Assembly: GCA_048267965.1 (NCBI GenBank)
Contig: JBLWWK010000001.1
Location: 248,001-312,000, forward strand
DNA from: GCA-2705995 sp048267965
GTDB taxonomy: Bacteria; Bacteroidota; Bacteroidia; Flavobacteriales_G; Salibacteraceae
Direction of reading: 5' to 3'
Length of the DNA stretch: 64,000 nt
Of the stretch, positions 34,388 through 44,533 are shown one piece after another (the stretch's first letter is position 1; every line of letters begins with the position of its first letter). The notes below the pieces were generated by a model. That model was not told the origin of the DNA, made no database searches, and worked only from the letters and a program-made list of their open reading frames with translations. The position numbers were made by a program, and so were the translations under genes.

Positions 34388-36763
34388 TTAATTGAACTTC
34401 AGTTTACAACCCATAAATACTGTTCTTGGTCGCATAGGCCCGTAAACGTAACCAGCATCACGGTCTGCGCCAGTGTCTAAATCTTCTTGGTAGCTATTGA
34501 AGATGTTTTGCATACCTGCGAACCATTCTAGGAAATAGTTTTTCTGCAATTTCCATTCGTACGAAGCCTTTACATTGGCTTCGAAAAAATCGGGAGTTTC
34601 TTTAATTACGGTATATTCCGTTTCAGGATTAATCACGTGTGGAACCCGCATTTCACCCGTGTATAATGTGCTAACGCTTAAATTAAGTCGTTTTTTAAAC
34701 GTGTAATTTACCGTAGCAAATCCATACAAATCAGGTGTGCGCAGCAAGTCTTTTGTAGAAGTAACCCGATCGTTGTTTTCAGAATCGGTTCCTTCCCAAA
34801 TAATTTCAGCCTCTTGGTAGTTGGCTCTTTGTGCGGTAACCCCCGTTTGAATTACCCAGTTAGAACCAATGGCCACATTGGCCTCTAGATTAACACCTTG
34901 AACATAGGCCGCCTCACCATTTCTTTTTTCAATTACGGCCACTCCATTGGGCAATTCTACTGGATTACTCAAAATAAACGGATTCGATAAAAGGGTGTAG
35001 AAGCCTTCAGCTACTAGGTTGTATTGCCATTTATTGGCTGTTTGGGTATAGTTAAGAGAAGCCGTGTAACTGTGCGATTTTTCATTTTTTAACCGATTGT
35101 TTAGTTGTATAAATCTTGCCGCCCCACCTACGGTCTCAATGTGCAAATCTTCGTCAAAAGCTTGAGGTGTTCGGTAGCCTTGAGCGTAAGAACCACGGGC
35201 TTTTAGTTGTTTGGTAATTTCGTAGAGAACAGTGGCGCGCGGCACAAAAACAGCAATATCGTGTTGGTTGCTAAAAACGGCATTATTAAAATCGTATTTA
35301 CCATCAATGGTTACGTAATCGAATCTACCGCCACCTACAATACACAATCTCGGTGTAGGATCCCATTCTACCTGCGTATACGAACCTACCGTTGTGACTT
35401 TTTGGTCAATTATTCTTTGGTAACCTGGCATTTCATCAATTACTTGATTGAATTGATACTCGGTTCCTGCCGTGACGACAAGGTTCTCTTTCCATTCAAA
35501 ATTATATTGAAGCCCTGTGATAGCGGTGGCATCTTCAGATTGACCATAGGCATTAATAGCTAAAAGGTCGGCTTCTGTAAGGCTGTCGCCAGGTTCAATA
35601 ATTCTTCCACCACCACCGTAATAGCTGTCGCGTTGAGTAAACTGAGCCGAAGTGTAAGCAGAGAATTGGTGTTTTTCGTTGTCGCTCATCCATTCGTAAG
35701 ATAGTCCACCTCCTAAGATCGAATGTTCGAGTTGTTCGGTAATATCGGTTTGGTGAGGCTGACGAGAAAACTCATTTCCTCCTCGTCTCCATTCATTAAT
35801 GGCGTTGAGGTGAATTTTAAGTTTACTCTTACCAATGTTTTTTACAAAAGCATCGAAGCCAAAAGTGGTATTTCGAAGAGCGGTAAGTTCTGAAAATCCA
35901 TCATCGTTGGCATCCCAAAAATCTCGGTTGCGCTGAAAACCATAAGCGGTAAAGCCTTTTCGTAAATCTTCACTTACTACCGAACCACTGAATTGTACGG
36001 TTCTGTCTGAGGCTTCTAATTGGGTAAAGCCTTGATTTACACCAAATGTAAATTGATTTTTAATAGGGTCTTTGGTGATAATGTTAACGGTTCCTCCAAT
36101 GGCATTCCCTCCATAAAGTGCAGAGCCACCACCCTTTACCACTTCAATCCGGTCAATCATGTTAGGCGGAATCATTTCTAAGCCATAAACACCAGCCAGC
36201 GCAGAAAACACAGGCCTACTATTGATGAGTATTTGCGAATAGGCTCCATCTAAACCATTCATTCTAAGTTGGGTAAAACCACAGTTTTGACAGTTGTTTT
36301 CTACCCGTAGACCGGGAGAAAAATTGAGTCCTTCGGCCACATTCAACGATTGAGTGTTTTCTAAAGTTTTAGCAGAAATCTTATTGACAATTATGGGAGC
36401 TTCGTACTGCGGTACGGCATTGCGTGTTCCGGTAATCACCATTTGGTTGAGCTCTAAAATGTCTTTTTTTAACTCAAATTGTAAAGAAGAAGAGGAAGCG
36501 TTAATGGTTAATTTTTCTTGATGAGTTACGTAGCCTAACTTGTTGATTAAAAGACTGTAATCGCCAAAAGGGATGTTTTTAAATTCAAATTCGCCCTGAG
36601 TGCCACTGAATCGAACGGCACTAAAATCAGCGTTTTGAAGAGTGATCTGTGCGTCAGCCACAGCAGCATTGTTATGATTGATTTTTCCACTAAGCGAAGG
36701 CAGGGTAGTTTGTGAAAAAACAAAGTGAGGCAGAATAAATACTATAAAAAGCCACTTTTTCAT
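34388..36763 (-). CDS. TonB-dependent outer-membrane receptor (metal- or siderophore-type)
   Basis: 791 residues. Signal peptide to about residue 18 (VFS-Q); a carboxypeptidase-like domain about 22-100; plug domain about 110-230 with N-C-Q-N-C (RVENNCQNCGFTQLRMNG) and the GGGSALYGGNAIGGTVNIIT signature; barrel to the last strand (TVFMGCKLKFN). The double Cys in the plug is typical of one Bacteroidota receptor clade associated with metal uptake. It is separated by the giant kinase from the copper-type genes at 41039-43304, so a metal substrate is plausible but unproven. A TAnnTTTG box (36788-36795) precedes it. Confidence 0.85.
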   Translation of the reverse strand: MKKWLFIVFILPHFVFSQTTLPSLSGKINHNNAAVADAQITLQNADFSAVRFSGTQGEFEFKNIPFGDYSLLINKLGYVTHQEKLTINASSSSLQFELKKDILELNQMVITGTRNAVPQYEAPIIVNKISAKTLENTQSLNVAEGLNFSPGLRVENNCQNCGFTQLRMNGLDGAYSQILINSRPVFSALAGVYGLEMIPPNMIDRIEVVKGGGSALYGGNAIGGTVNIITKDPIKNQFTFGVNQGFTQLEASDRTVQFSGSVVSEDLRKGFTAYGFQRNRDFWDANDDGFSELTALRNTTFGFDAFVKNIGKSKLKIHLNAINEWRRGGNEFSRQPHQTDITEQLEHSILGGGLSYEWMSDNEKHQFSAYTSAQFTQRDSYYGGGGRIIEPGDSLTEADLLAINAYGQSEDATAITGLQYNFEWKENLVVTAGTEYQFNQVIDEMPGYQRIIDQKVTTVGSYTQVEWDPTPRLCIVGGGRFDYVTIDGKYDFNNAVFSNQHDIAVFVPRATVLYEITKQLKARGSYAQGYRTPQAFDEDLHIETVGGAARFIQLNNRLKNEKSHSYTASLNYTQTANKWQYNLVAEGFYTLLSNPFILSNPVELPNGVAVIEKRNGEAAYVQGVNLEANVAIGSNWVIQTGVTAQRANYQEAEIIWEGTDSENNDRVTSTKDLLRTPDLYGFATVNYTFKKRLNLSVSTLYTGEMRVPHVINPETEYTVIKETPDFFEANVKASYEWKLQKNYFLEWFAGMQNIFNSYQEDLDTGADRDAGYVYGPMRPRTVFMGCKLKFN

Positions 36764-37110
36764 TAGTGTGATATTTGGTTTCGTTTTGCAAACATATAAA
36801 ATTAGATGAGTCTAAAAAATATACTTGAGAAGTAGAAAAGAAGGGAGTTAACGTTGATTTAAATGGATGAGTGCTATCGGTTTTACGTATTAACTGCCTT
36901 TCAGAGTGTGTATTTTATAGTGGTGGCGAGGGATTTTTTCTATACGTAAATAGTTGTCGTTTTTGGGTAAATATTTAAAATAAATGGACTTATTTTTTAA
37001 TATTGAATTAATAATTCATTCGTTAGTAGTGAGTTAATGTGTACGCAGATGATGTGAATCTTTCTTGCCTGCATCAACCCCAAAACCGAGTACTCGAAAC
37101 CTAATTGAAA
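36764..37110. promoter_or_regulatory. 347-base divergent control region between TonB receptor and multi-PAS kinase
   Basis: AT-rich. On the reverse strand TATGTTTG (36795-36788) is a perfect -7 box 24 bases before the receptor ATG. On the forward strand no perfect box was found before the kinase ATG at 37111; a run of AT-rich sequence at about 36970-37020 is the only candidate. No repeats or operators were recognised. Confidence 0.5.
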
Positions 37111-40100
37111 ATGTCTGAGAACCCAACGTTCAGTTCTACTGATGAGCTCAACTTCTGCGATATAAAAGCGGTGAAAGATTCCTTTTCGAAAGAGGAATAT
37201 ATCCAAAAATTAGAGCAGCTGTTAGAGCAGAAGCAATCAAGCGCTATCGCTAAAAAAGATTCAGATTCTTTTTTTTCGATTTTTGAGGCTTCTCCATCTC
37301 CCAGTTTAGTCTTTGATAAAGCGTTACGGGTAGTTTATGTTAATAAATGCGGTCAGGTATTTTTAGAGGAACATAATAGAGACAGTTTATTCTCTGAGCA
37401 ATCGTCTTTTTTGTTGAGTGAGCACCGAGAGCTTCTCCAAAAGAAATTCGAAGATTTATTTCTAAAAAAACAGGAAAGAGTTGATGTTAAAGAATTGCGA
37501 AAGGGAGATGAGTATTTCGATTGTCAAGCTCGGTTGGTAGAAACAAGCTCAGGAGAGTCGGTTGTTGTAGCTACTTTTTACGATGTAACTCAATCGGTTG
37601 AATTAAAACAACGCTTGAAAATACAAGTGGATGTTTTTAACCAAATTGGACAATCGGTGATGGCCATCGATGCAGATTCTAAAATAACTTTTTGGAATCA
37701 TTTTGCCACAGAGTTATATGGATATACCGAAGAAGAAGCATTAGGGAATTCTCTTCATGAGTTATTTACAATTGACAAAGAGCAAGATCTTGAAGAGATT
37801 GTAGGCGATGTTCACGGAGGATCTACTTACAGAAGTAGAAGTTATGTCTATGCCAAAGAAGGTTATGAAACTTGGATCGATTTTACAGCGTATCCAATGT
37901 ATAATCAAGAGGGTGAAATCATTGGGTCTTACGGCATTGCTTATGATTGCTCACATGAAATCAATCAAAAAAACATAGAAAAAGAGGTGGCTCAATTCAA
38001 GTCACTGATTTTCGAAAATATGGGGTATTTGTTAAATCCAGACCCTAGAAAATTTGAAGGAGCCATTCACGAAATTCTTCAAGCCACCAATGAGTTGGTA
38101 TCTTCTTCTCAAGCCTGTTTGATTTGGTTAAACGAAGATTTTCCAAAATGGTATTGTTACAACGATGGTAAAACTTCTCTTAATGCATTGGCTAGCACTT
38201 ATCGAAGCGAAGAATGGTTCCTACAGTTACAAAAAAATGACCTCTACGAATATACGGGCCCAGAAAATGGGGCTGACGATTGTTCTCTATCGAAACATCG
38301 AGGGTTGAACTGTTTTTTTGCGTTACGTTCAGGCAATCAATTGTGCGGAGTGTTAGCCGTGTTGAATGTAGAAGGATCCGGAAATCGCATTGTTTTAGAG
38401 GCTATGCAGCACACAGCTGCCAAAGTGGCTGGAGCCTTAGAGTCTAAAAAAGCACAAGAAAGGTTGCGTTTAGAGGAAGAAAAATATCGATTAATTGCTG
38501 AAAATTCTTCTGACGGAATCGCGGTTTTTGAAAATAGAGAGCCCATTTATGTTTCGCCTTCTTATTGTGAAATGTTTGGCGAAACAGAAGAAGAAATACT
38601 CTCCAGAGGAAAAAATCGATTTTGGGAAATTCTTCACAAAGATGATTTTGATCGAATTCAGCAGATTGTAGCAGATACGTTAGAAAATAGAATTGAGAAT
38701 GTTGTGGTCGAGTACCGGGCCTTGCATGGTAACGGGTACTACATCTGGTGCGAAGACACAATTAGTTTAACCTATAATTTATACGGTAGATTAGATCGGG
38801 CGTATGTTGTTGCAAGAGATATTACAGAACGAAAAAAGTCTGAGCAAGCACTGAGAGATAGCGAAGAAAAATTGAAGGCAATTTTCAGTTCTATTCCAGA
38901 TATGCTATTTATCGTTAATCGAGATCTCTGCATTGTGCAATACAAAGCAGAAAAAGAGCAGTTGTATGATCAAAATACCGAATTAATTGGTAAGAGTTTA
39001 AAAGAATTGTTACCTCCGTTTTTACAGGCTCAAGTAGAGGCGAAATTGAAAGAAGTGATTGAGAATAGCTATGCTGAATTTACCTACGAGTTGGAAATTC
39101 CGAAACTGGGCTTGCAGCATTATGAGGCTAGACTTCAGCAGGTGAACAGCTGTGATACTTTAATTGTTATTCGAAATGTAACAGAACGGGTGAGTGCACA
39201 AAGGCAGTTAATGTTGTTCGAAAAAGTAGTAGAACAAAGTCCGTCAAGTATCATAATTACTGATCTTAAAGGAAAAATTGAATATGCCAACAGTCAGTTT
39301 TTAACGACTACGGGGTATTTAAAATCAGAGGTTTACGGTAAGAATCCTAAAATCTTAAAATCAGGACATACAGGAAGGGGTGTTTACCAAGAGTTGTGGT
39401 CTACCCTTCAAAAAGGCGAAACATGGCAAGGCGAATTTCTGAATAAACGTAAAGATGGAACACTTTACTGGGAAAGTTCAAGTATTTCACCTGTACTTAA
39501 TGAAGAAGGTGAAATAGTGAAGTATATGTCTATTCGAGACGATATTTCAGACCTTAAAAAACTCAACGCTGAATTGAGTCGCCTTTCAGAGGTAGCAGCT
39601 AGAATATCTAATTTGGTAATCATTACCGATTCTGATTATAACATTGAATACGTAAACGAAGCGTTTGAAAAAACGTTAGGCTACCATTTTAATGAGGTAG
39701 TGGGCAAAAAGCCCTATCAGTTCTTGTACGGTAAGGGTACTAAAATGAAAGACATAGAGCAATTGAGAAAAGGGCTTGCGCTGAAGGAACCGTTTTCTGC
39801 TCGTGTGTTGAATTACTCAAAATCCGGACAACCATTCTGGTTAGATATTGACTTCACATTTATAAAAAATTCTGAGGGGAAAGTAGAGCGAATTATTGCC
39901 GTAGAAAAAGATGTTACCGAGTTGGTGAAAGCTAAAAATGAGCTGGTTTACGAACGCAATTTGCTTAGAACGATTATTGATTACCTCCCTTCAAAAGTGC
40001 TCATCAACGATTCTAGTATGAGCCAAGTGGTGGCCAATCGATTGTTTTTAGAGTTTTTCGGCTTAGACTCAGAAGAGCAGCTGTTAGGTAAAACGTACAG

Positions 40101-41019
40101 CGATATTTTTCCAGCAAAAATTGCCAAACAATTTGAAAAAGAGGAAGCTTTCTTGATTTCTGAACGAAAATCAATTTTGAACAAAGAAATCATGCTTAAG
40201 AATGTTGCTGGTGAACGCAAATGGGCATTAGTGAGTAGGGTGCCGTTTACTACCAAGCAAGGTGAAGTGCCTAGCGTTATTTCTATTTTTAAAGACATTA
40301 CAGACCTCAAAAACAGGCAAGAAGAATTAGAGGAGTCGTTAAGCGTTGTGAGTCAGCAAAACCGCCAATTACTGAGTTTTACTTACATAGTTTCGCACAA
40401 TTTGCGCTCTCACTCTGCTAATATTTCAAGTCTGATTAACATGATTGAAGCTGAGAAGGGTTCGGCAAATACAGAAGCGTTTTTCAATATGCTAAAAAGT
40501 GCTTCTGATAACTTAATGGAGACATTAGAGAACCTCAATGCTGTGGTGAATATTCAGCAAAGTACAGGTGCCGAGCGAACTGTATTTTCATTAAAGCAAA
40601 TTGTACTAGATGTAATCGAGTTACTCACCATGGAAATTAGTCAGGCCAAAATCGAAATAGAGTTGGCTATAGATCAAGACAATGAGGTGAGGTTTAACAA
40701 AGCCTACATGGAAAGCATAGTGCTCAATTTGGTTTCAAATGCGGTTCGATATGCTGACCCTGAAAAAAAATCTTTTGTAAAAATCAATTTCAAAAAAGAA
40801 GAGGATAAATGTATTCTATCGGTGGCTGATAATGGTTTGGGGTTAGATGTAAAACGGTATAAATCGAGAATTTTCGGTATGTATCAAACCTTTCATATGC
40901 ATCCGAAAGCCAAAGGGTTAGGTTTGTTTATTACCCGCTCGCAAGTAGAAGCAATGGGAGGTAAGATAGAAGTAGAAGGTGAACTCGGTGTAGGATCCAC
41001 TTTTACAGTTACTTGGTGA
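37111..41019 (+). CDS. giant cytosolic multi-PAS/GAF sensor histidine kinase
   Basis: 1302 residues from ATG 37111 (a TTG two codons earlier is possible). No membrane segment. By sight: PAS about 50-160, PAS about 170-290, a GAF-like region about 290-450, then five more PAS/PAC units (about 455-580, 585-700, 705-825, 825-945, 950-1075), and a kinase core of about 230 residues with the phospho-acceptor in SHNLRSHSANI, then N-box (LVSNAVRYA), G1 (VADNGLGL) and G2 (KGLGLFITRSQ). There is no receiver domain and no adjacent response regulator. Multi-PAS kinases of this kind integrate several internal signals. Confidence 0.88.
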   Translation: MSENPTFSSTDELNFCDIKAVKDSFSKEEYIQKLEQLLEQKQSSAIAKKDSDSFFSIFEASPSPSLVFDKALRVVYVNKCGQVFLEEHNRDSLFSEQSSFLLSEHRELLQKKFEDLFLKKQERVDVKELRKGDEYFDCQARLVETSSGESVVVATFYDVTQSVELKQRLKIQVDVFNQIGQSVMAIDADSKITFWNHFATELYGYTEEEALGNSLHELFTIDKEQDLEEIVGDVHGGSTYRSRSYVYAKEGYETWIDFTAYPMYNQEGEIIGSYGIAYDCSHEINQKNIEKEVAQFKSLIFENMGYLLNPDPRKFEGAIHEILQATNELVSSSQACLIWLNEDFPKWYCYNDGKTSLNALASTYRSEEWFLQLQKNDLYEYTGPENGADDCSLSKHRGLNCFFALRSGNQLCGVLAVLNVEGSGNRIVLEAMQHTAAKVAGALESKKAQERLRLEEEKYRLIAENSSDGIAVFENREPIYVSPSYCEMFGETEEEILSRGKNRFWEILHKDDFDRIQQIVADTLENRIENVVVEYRALHGNGYYIWCEDTISLTYNLYGRLDRAYVVARDITERKKSEQALRDSEEKLKAIFSSIPDMLFIVNRDLCIVQYKAEKEQLYDQNTELIGKSLKELLPPFLQAQVEAKLKEVIENSYAEFTYELEIPKLGLQHYEARLQQVNSCDTLIVIRNVTERVSAQRQLMLFEKVVEQSPSSIIITDLKGKIEYANSQFLTTTGYLKSEVYGKNPKILKSGHTGRGVYQELWSTLQKGETWQGEFLNKRKDGTLYWESSSISPVLNEEGEIVKYMSIRDDISDLKKLNAELSRLSEVAARISNLVIITDSDYNIEYVNEAFEKTLGYHFNEVVGKKPYQFLYGKGTKMKDIEQLRKGLALKEPFSARVLNYSKSGQPFWLDIDFTFIKNSEGKVERIIAVEKDVTELVKAKNELVYERNLLRTIIDYLPSKVLINDSSMSQVVANRLFLEFFGLDSEEQLLGKTYSDIFPAKIAKQFEKEEAFLISERKSILNKEIMLKNVAGERKWALVSRVPFTTKQGEVPSVISIFKDITDLKNRQEELEESLSVVSQQNRQLLSFTYIVSHNLRSHSANISSLINMIEAEKGSANTEAFFNMLKSASDNLMETLENLNAVVNIQQSTGAERTVFSLKQIVLDVIELLTMEISQAKIEIELAIDQDNEVRFNKAYMESIVLNLVSNAVRYADPEKKSFVKINFKKEEDKCILSVADNGLGLDVKRYKSRIFGMYQTFHMHPKAKGLGLFITRSQVEAMGGKIEVEGELGVGSTFTVTW

Positions 41020-41038
41020 TTTTCTCTTCAGAAATGGC

Positions 41039-42070
41039 CTAAAAAGGAGAAGCGAATTTCGGGTTGTGTAGGTAAGTGTAGTCGGTTAAGGTGTTCAGAA
41101 AAGCAATGATTGCCTGCTTTTCGCCAGCGGTAAACTCCAAAGCGTTGGGTAGTTTTTTAGAACGAAAGGGGTCGTTGCTTTCTAGCTGAGAATAATGAGC
41201 AATTACCTCTTCTAAAGAAGCATATTTACCATTGTGCATGTAGGGAGCAGAAACGGCCACATTTCTCAAAGAAGGGACCTTAAATTTACCCAAATCATTC
41301 TGGTTGAGCGTAATTCTGTATCGTCCGCTGTCTGAGGGGTAGGTGTTGAACGTTCCGTTGTTTTCAAATTCATAATTAGTGGTAAGTGGTTCTTGATGGC
41401 AAGAGCTGCATGCTTGCTGAAATAAAGAATATCCCAGTTGTTCTTCGGCAGTAAAAAGGGCCTTATTCAAGATAAATTGGTCGTACTTAGAATCGGCAGA
41501 AACCATGCTGCTCATAAATTGAGCAAGTGCTTTAAAAATCACCGAGCTAGTGGCAGAATCGGTTTTAAAGGCTGCGTTAATAAGCCTTTTGTAATCTTCT
41601 TTTTGGTTTAGTCTGTGGGCAATTAATGGTAAGTTGCTCGCCATTTCAAACTCAGCTTCAATCGGAGCAAATGGCATTATTTCAAGATGATTAATGCCTC
41701 CATCCCACATAAAACTTGTGTTCCAAGCTAGGTTGCTCAAAGAGGGGCTGTTGCGTGTTCCTACCCGATTTTTTACCCCAAAACTTAAAGGTTGGTCAGC
41801 ATCGGCAAATCCACTTTCTTGAAAATGACAAGAACCGCAAGAAATGGTACTGTCGATAGACAAAGCCGGATCGTAAAAAAGTTTTTTGCCCAACTCAAAA
41901 CCAGCCAAGGTCAATGGATTATCGGTAAACTGATAGTGAGGTTCTGGAAAATGAGAAGGAGCCTCAAACAGAAAAAAATCTGTTTGAGGTGTGTTTTCTT
42001 GATCTTGAGAACATCTGCTAAAAACTAGCAGAAATGCACAAAAAGATGCTAAAATTGAAAAACGATGCAT
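41039..42070 (-). CDS. MbnH-like dihaem cytochrome c peroxidase-family lipoprotein
   Basis: 343 residues. Lipobox ending at Cys20 (VFSRC). Two haem-binding sites, C78-GSC-H82 and C221-SSC-H225, with the MHNGKYASLEEVI C-terminal region of the CCP/MauG family. Its neighbour is an MbnP-like protein; MbnH enzymes of methanotrophs oxidise a tryptophan of MbnP to kynurenine to make a copper site, so the same job is proposed here. Follows MbnP by two bases; the last gene of the unit. Confidence 0.88.
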   Translation of the reverse strand: MHRFSILASFCAFLLVFSRCSQDQENTPQTDFFLFEAPSHFPEPHYQFTDNPLTLAGFELGKKLFYDPALSIDSTISCGSCHFQESGFADADQPLSFGVKNRVGTRNSPSLSNLAWNTSFMWDGGINHLEIMPFAPIEAEFEMASNLPLIAHRLNQKEDYKRLINAAFKTDSATSSVIFKALAQFMSSMVSADSKYDQFILNKALFTAEEQLGYSLFQQACSSCHQEPLTTNYEFENNGTFNTYPSDSGRYRITLNQNDLGKFKVPSLRNVAVSAPYMHNGKYASLEEVIAHYSQLESNDPFRSKKLPNALEFTAGEKQAIIAFLNTLTDYTYLHNPKFASPF

Positions 42071-42072
42071 GG

Positions 42073-42855
42073 TTAATTGTGTACCATTCCAACGTTAATA
42101 CCATTGGCAAAATCTTGTCCCATTTGGGTGGCAGTTGCGTTCGGCATGTGAATTTTAGATACAGTGGTTAAACCATCTACCGTGTGCCAAAAGCGAGCAG
42201 GGTTTACCATTAAATGAATCATTGAGGCGTTGTCGTCTCCAGATACTTCTATCGTAGTGCTGAGTGCACTTGATCGTTCGGTTACAACATTATTGGTTCC
42301 TGAAAAACCACCTAAGTGAAACGCGAAATCACCTGTAGAAGAATTGGGTGAGGTTCCTTCTGCCTTTACCATGATGTACCCAGAATTCCAACTCCAAAAC
42401 ATGCCATTTGCTGGGTCTAACGCCCCTACCTGAGCTCCAGAAACATTACGGGTGCTGTCTACTCCAAAAGTGTAATGAAGCTGGGTATAGTCGCCATTCG
42501 GAATGTCTTCGAGCTTGATCATTAGAGAAGTAGGCTCAGATAAATCTATCAAATGGTAACTTTCTTCTTGAATCCATTTTTCGCCATCGGCTTTTTCGAG
42601 CATAATGTTCGAAATGTAATAACGAAACATCGAATAGGTTAAAGTGTCTCCTGTTTTGGGGTGAACCACTTGTTCGTTTAAGTCGAAAGGCAGCATGTTA
42701 GAGCCCCAAACATGTTCGAACATTAAGGTTACATCTCCGGAAGTTGCTTTAGGTGATGATGTTTTTTTATCGTCATCATCATCGTCTTTACAGCCAGAAA
42801 CAAAAAGAACTAAACCGATTAATAGCGCACTAAAAGTGAGTTGAAAATTTTTCAT
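42073..42855 (-). CDS. MbnP-like copper-binding lipoprotein
   Basis: 260 residues. Lipobox ending at Cys22 followed by K and six Asp, a surface-export signal. Contains the family signature F-W-S-W-NSGYIMVKAEG, with Trp154 and Trp156, one of which is the counterpart of the tryptophan oxidised in MbnP, plus HLGGF and FRYYISN blocks. Binds copper in studied relatives. Placed between the Cys-rich exported protein upstream and MbnH downstream. Confidence 0.87.
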   Translation of the reverse strand: MKNFQLTFSALLIGLVLFVSGCKDDDDDDKKTSSPKATSGDVTLMFEHVWGSNMLPFDLNEQVVHPKTGDTLTYSMFRYYISNIMLEKADGEKWIQEESYHLIDLSEPTSLMIKLEDIPNGDYTQLHYTFGVDSTRNVSGAQVGALDPANGMFWSWNSGYIMVKAEGTSPNSSTGDFAFHLGGFSGTNNVVTERSSALSTTIEVSGDDNASMIHLMVNPARFWHTVDGLTTVSKIHMPNATATQMGQDFANGINVGMVHN

Positions 42856-42935
42856 AATAATTTGGTTTCGACCCGGTTGGGTCGGTTAAATGTAGTAAAT
42901 AAATGAGTGGTGATCAATTCTTGAAAACAACCAAA

Positions 42936-43304
42936 TTATTGCTGGGGCGGTGGGGTAGGAACCCGAGTATGGGCGCTAGATAAAAAGAACGAAAAACCAT
43001 CAAAATCATCAGATTGAACAGAAAAATGAGGAAATGTTTCTGTCGAATTTTCGCTCAATAAAAACGAGTTGATTTCATATTCTAACGCAGAAGGAATTTC
43101 GGGTCGTTCGGGAGAAGTTTGTGCGGCTAATTTTTCGGCCAACGCACATTTACCGTTACAATTAAGTTCTGGGCGATCTTGATTTTCACACAAAACTTCT
43201 TGGTAATATTCATAGCGAACTAAATAATCTGCCATAAAGCTAAACTTAACCATTAGTGGTACGGTTAAGAAGGTGAGAAATAGTATGGCAACCAATCGAT
43301 TCAT
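42936..43304 (-). CDS. small exported protein with CNGKC motif, copper-module associated
   Basis: 122 residues. Hydrophobic N-terminus (VAILFLTFLTVPLMVKFSFM) acts as signal or anchor. Conserved Cys39, and Cys49 and Cys53 in C-N-G-K-C, followed by a low-complexity tail ending TPPPQQ. Proteins with this CNGKC block are common before metal receptors in Bacteroidota; function unknown, metal binding likely. First gene of the three-gene unit; a TAACTTTG box (43320-43313, reverse strand) is very close, suggesting a very short leader. Confidence 0.7.
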   Translation of the reverse strand: MNRLVAILFLTFLTVPLMVKFSFMADYLVRYEYYQEVLCENQDRPELNCNGKCALAEKLAAQTSPERPEIPSALEYEINSFLLSENSTETFPHFSVQSDDFDGFSFFLSSAHTRVPTPPPQQ

Positions 43305-43312
43305 GGATTTTG

Positions 43313-43320
43313 CAAAGTTA
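43313..43320 (-). promoter_or_regulatory. -7 promoter box of the copper module
   Basis: Reverse strand TAACTTTG, a TAnnTTTG match only eight bases before the ATG at 43304, so the transcript would be nearly leaderless. Confidence 0.4.
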
Positions 43321-43424
43321 AGAAGTCTTAAATTAAAAGGGAAAAGAATTATCGACTTGTTAAAGTTCGGGTTCCTACCATAGAATTGGTCTAAATAACA
43401 GAGCTAAAATCGCTTAACTCTTGT

Positions 43425-43432
43425 TAAATTTG
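43425..43432 (+). promoter_or_regulatory. -7 promoter box of the Mrp/NBP35 gene
   Basis: TAAATTTG, perfect match, 18 bases before ATG 43451. A GGTTCCTACC motif lies 46 bases further upstream (43370-43379). Confidence 0.55.
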
Positions 43433-43450
43433 CCTCAGAAAATCGCTATA

Positions 43451-44524
43451 ATGGCATTGACGAAAGAAACAATAGAAAATGGGCTTTCTTATGTGATGGA
43501 GCCCGATTTAAAAAAGAACTTGGTAGAGTTAAACCTTGTTCAATCCATAGAAATAGAAGGTAATTCAGCAAAGATTGTAGTGCAGGTGAAAAACCCTGCC
43601 ATGCACAATCGAAAGCGAATTCAAGATGCATGTGAGCATTATTTGAAGCAACACGTAGGAGCCGATTACCGCTTTGATGTTGAAATTGTGGCTATGCCTA
43701 GTGATGCACCAACGGGAGATGAACCTGCGGCCTTAACAGAAGTGAAGCAAGTAATTGCTATTGCCTCTGGAAAAGGTGGAGTGGGGAAATCTACTATTAC
43801 GGCTAATTTGGCGGCTGGTTTAGCTAAAAAAGGATACCGTGTAGGCTTAATTGATGCTGATATTTATGGTCCGTCTGCGCCCATGATGTTTGATGTGATG
43901 TATGAAAAACCGGGTGTTGAAGAAATTAATGGTAAGCGTTATATGCTTCCGGTAGAAACATCGTATGGCGTTAAAGTAATGTCGATTGGCTTCTTTGCAG
44001 ATCCAGATCAGGCTGTAGTTTGGAGAGGCCCCATGGCGAGTAAAGCATTAGAGCAAATGTTTGCTGATGTCTTTTGGGGAGATTTAGATTACATGCTGAT
44101 TGATTTACCTCCGGGAACGGGAGATATTCACCTTACTTTGGTAAAACAAGCGCCTTTAACGGGGGCTATTATTGTAAGTACGCCACAGCCAGTAGCTTTG
44201 GCCGATGCACAGAAAGGAATCTCGATGTTTAGGCTAGATTCAATCAATGTTCCGGTAATTGGTTTGGTAGAAAACATGAGCTACTTTGTGCCAGAAGATA
44301 TGCCCGAAAAGAAATATTACATCTTCGGTAAAGACGGAGCAAAAGGCATGGCGCAGAAAATGAATACTCCATTGCTAGGGCAAATACCTCTTATTCAGGG
44401 CATCCGTGAAGCAGGTGATGCGGGTAGGCCGGCAGTTCTGCAAGAAACTACACCAGCCGGATTGGCGTTTGAAGAGTTAGCCGAAAAAGTAATTGCGCTT
44501 AAGCCTACAGAGGTTGCAGAATAA
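43451..44524 (+). CDS. Mrp/ApbC (NBP35-type) iron-sulfur cluster carrier ATPase
   Basis: 357 residues; ATG 43451 is chosen because the promoter box lies just before it and an earlier TTG (43421) would overlap that box. N-terminal DUF59-type domain about 1-90, then the deviant P-loop ASGKGGVGKST near residue 106, and DADIYGPSAP, LIDLPPGTGD motifs. Carries Fe-S clusters in the cytosol. The NifU-type protein nine bases downstream supports Fe-S assembly. Confidence 0.93.
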   Translation: MALTKETIENGLSYVMEPDLKKNLVELNLVQSIEIEGNSAKIVVQVKNPAMHNRKRIQDACEHYLKQHVGADYRFDVEIVAMPSDAPTGDEPAALTEVKQVIAIASGKGGVGKSTITANLAAGLAKKGYRVGLIDADIYGPSAPMMFDVMYEKPGVEEINGKRYMLPVETSYGVKVMSIGFFADPDQAVVWRGPMASKALEQMFADVFWGDLDYMLIDLPPGTGDIHLTLVKQAPLTGAIIVSTPQPVALADAQKGISMFRLDSINVPVIGLVENMSYFVPEDMPEKKYYIFGKDGAKGMAQKMNTPLLGQIPLIQGIREAGDAGRPAVLQETTPAGLAFEELAEKVIALKPTEVAE

Positions 44525-44533
44525 CAAACTACT

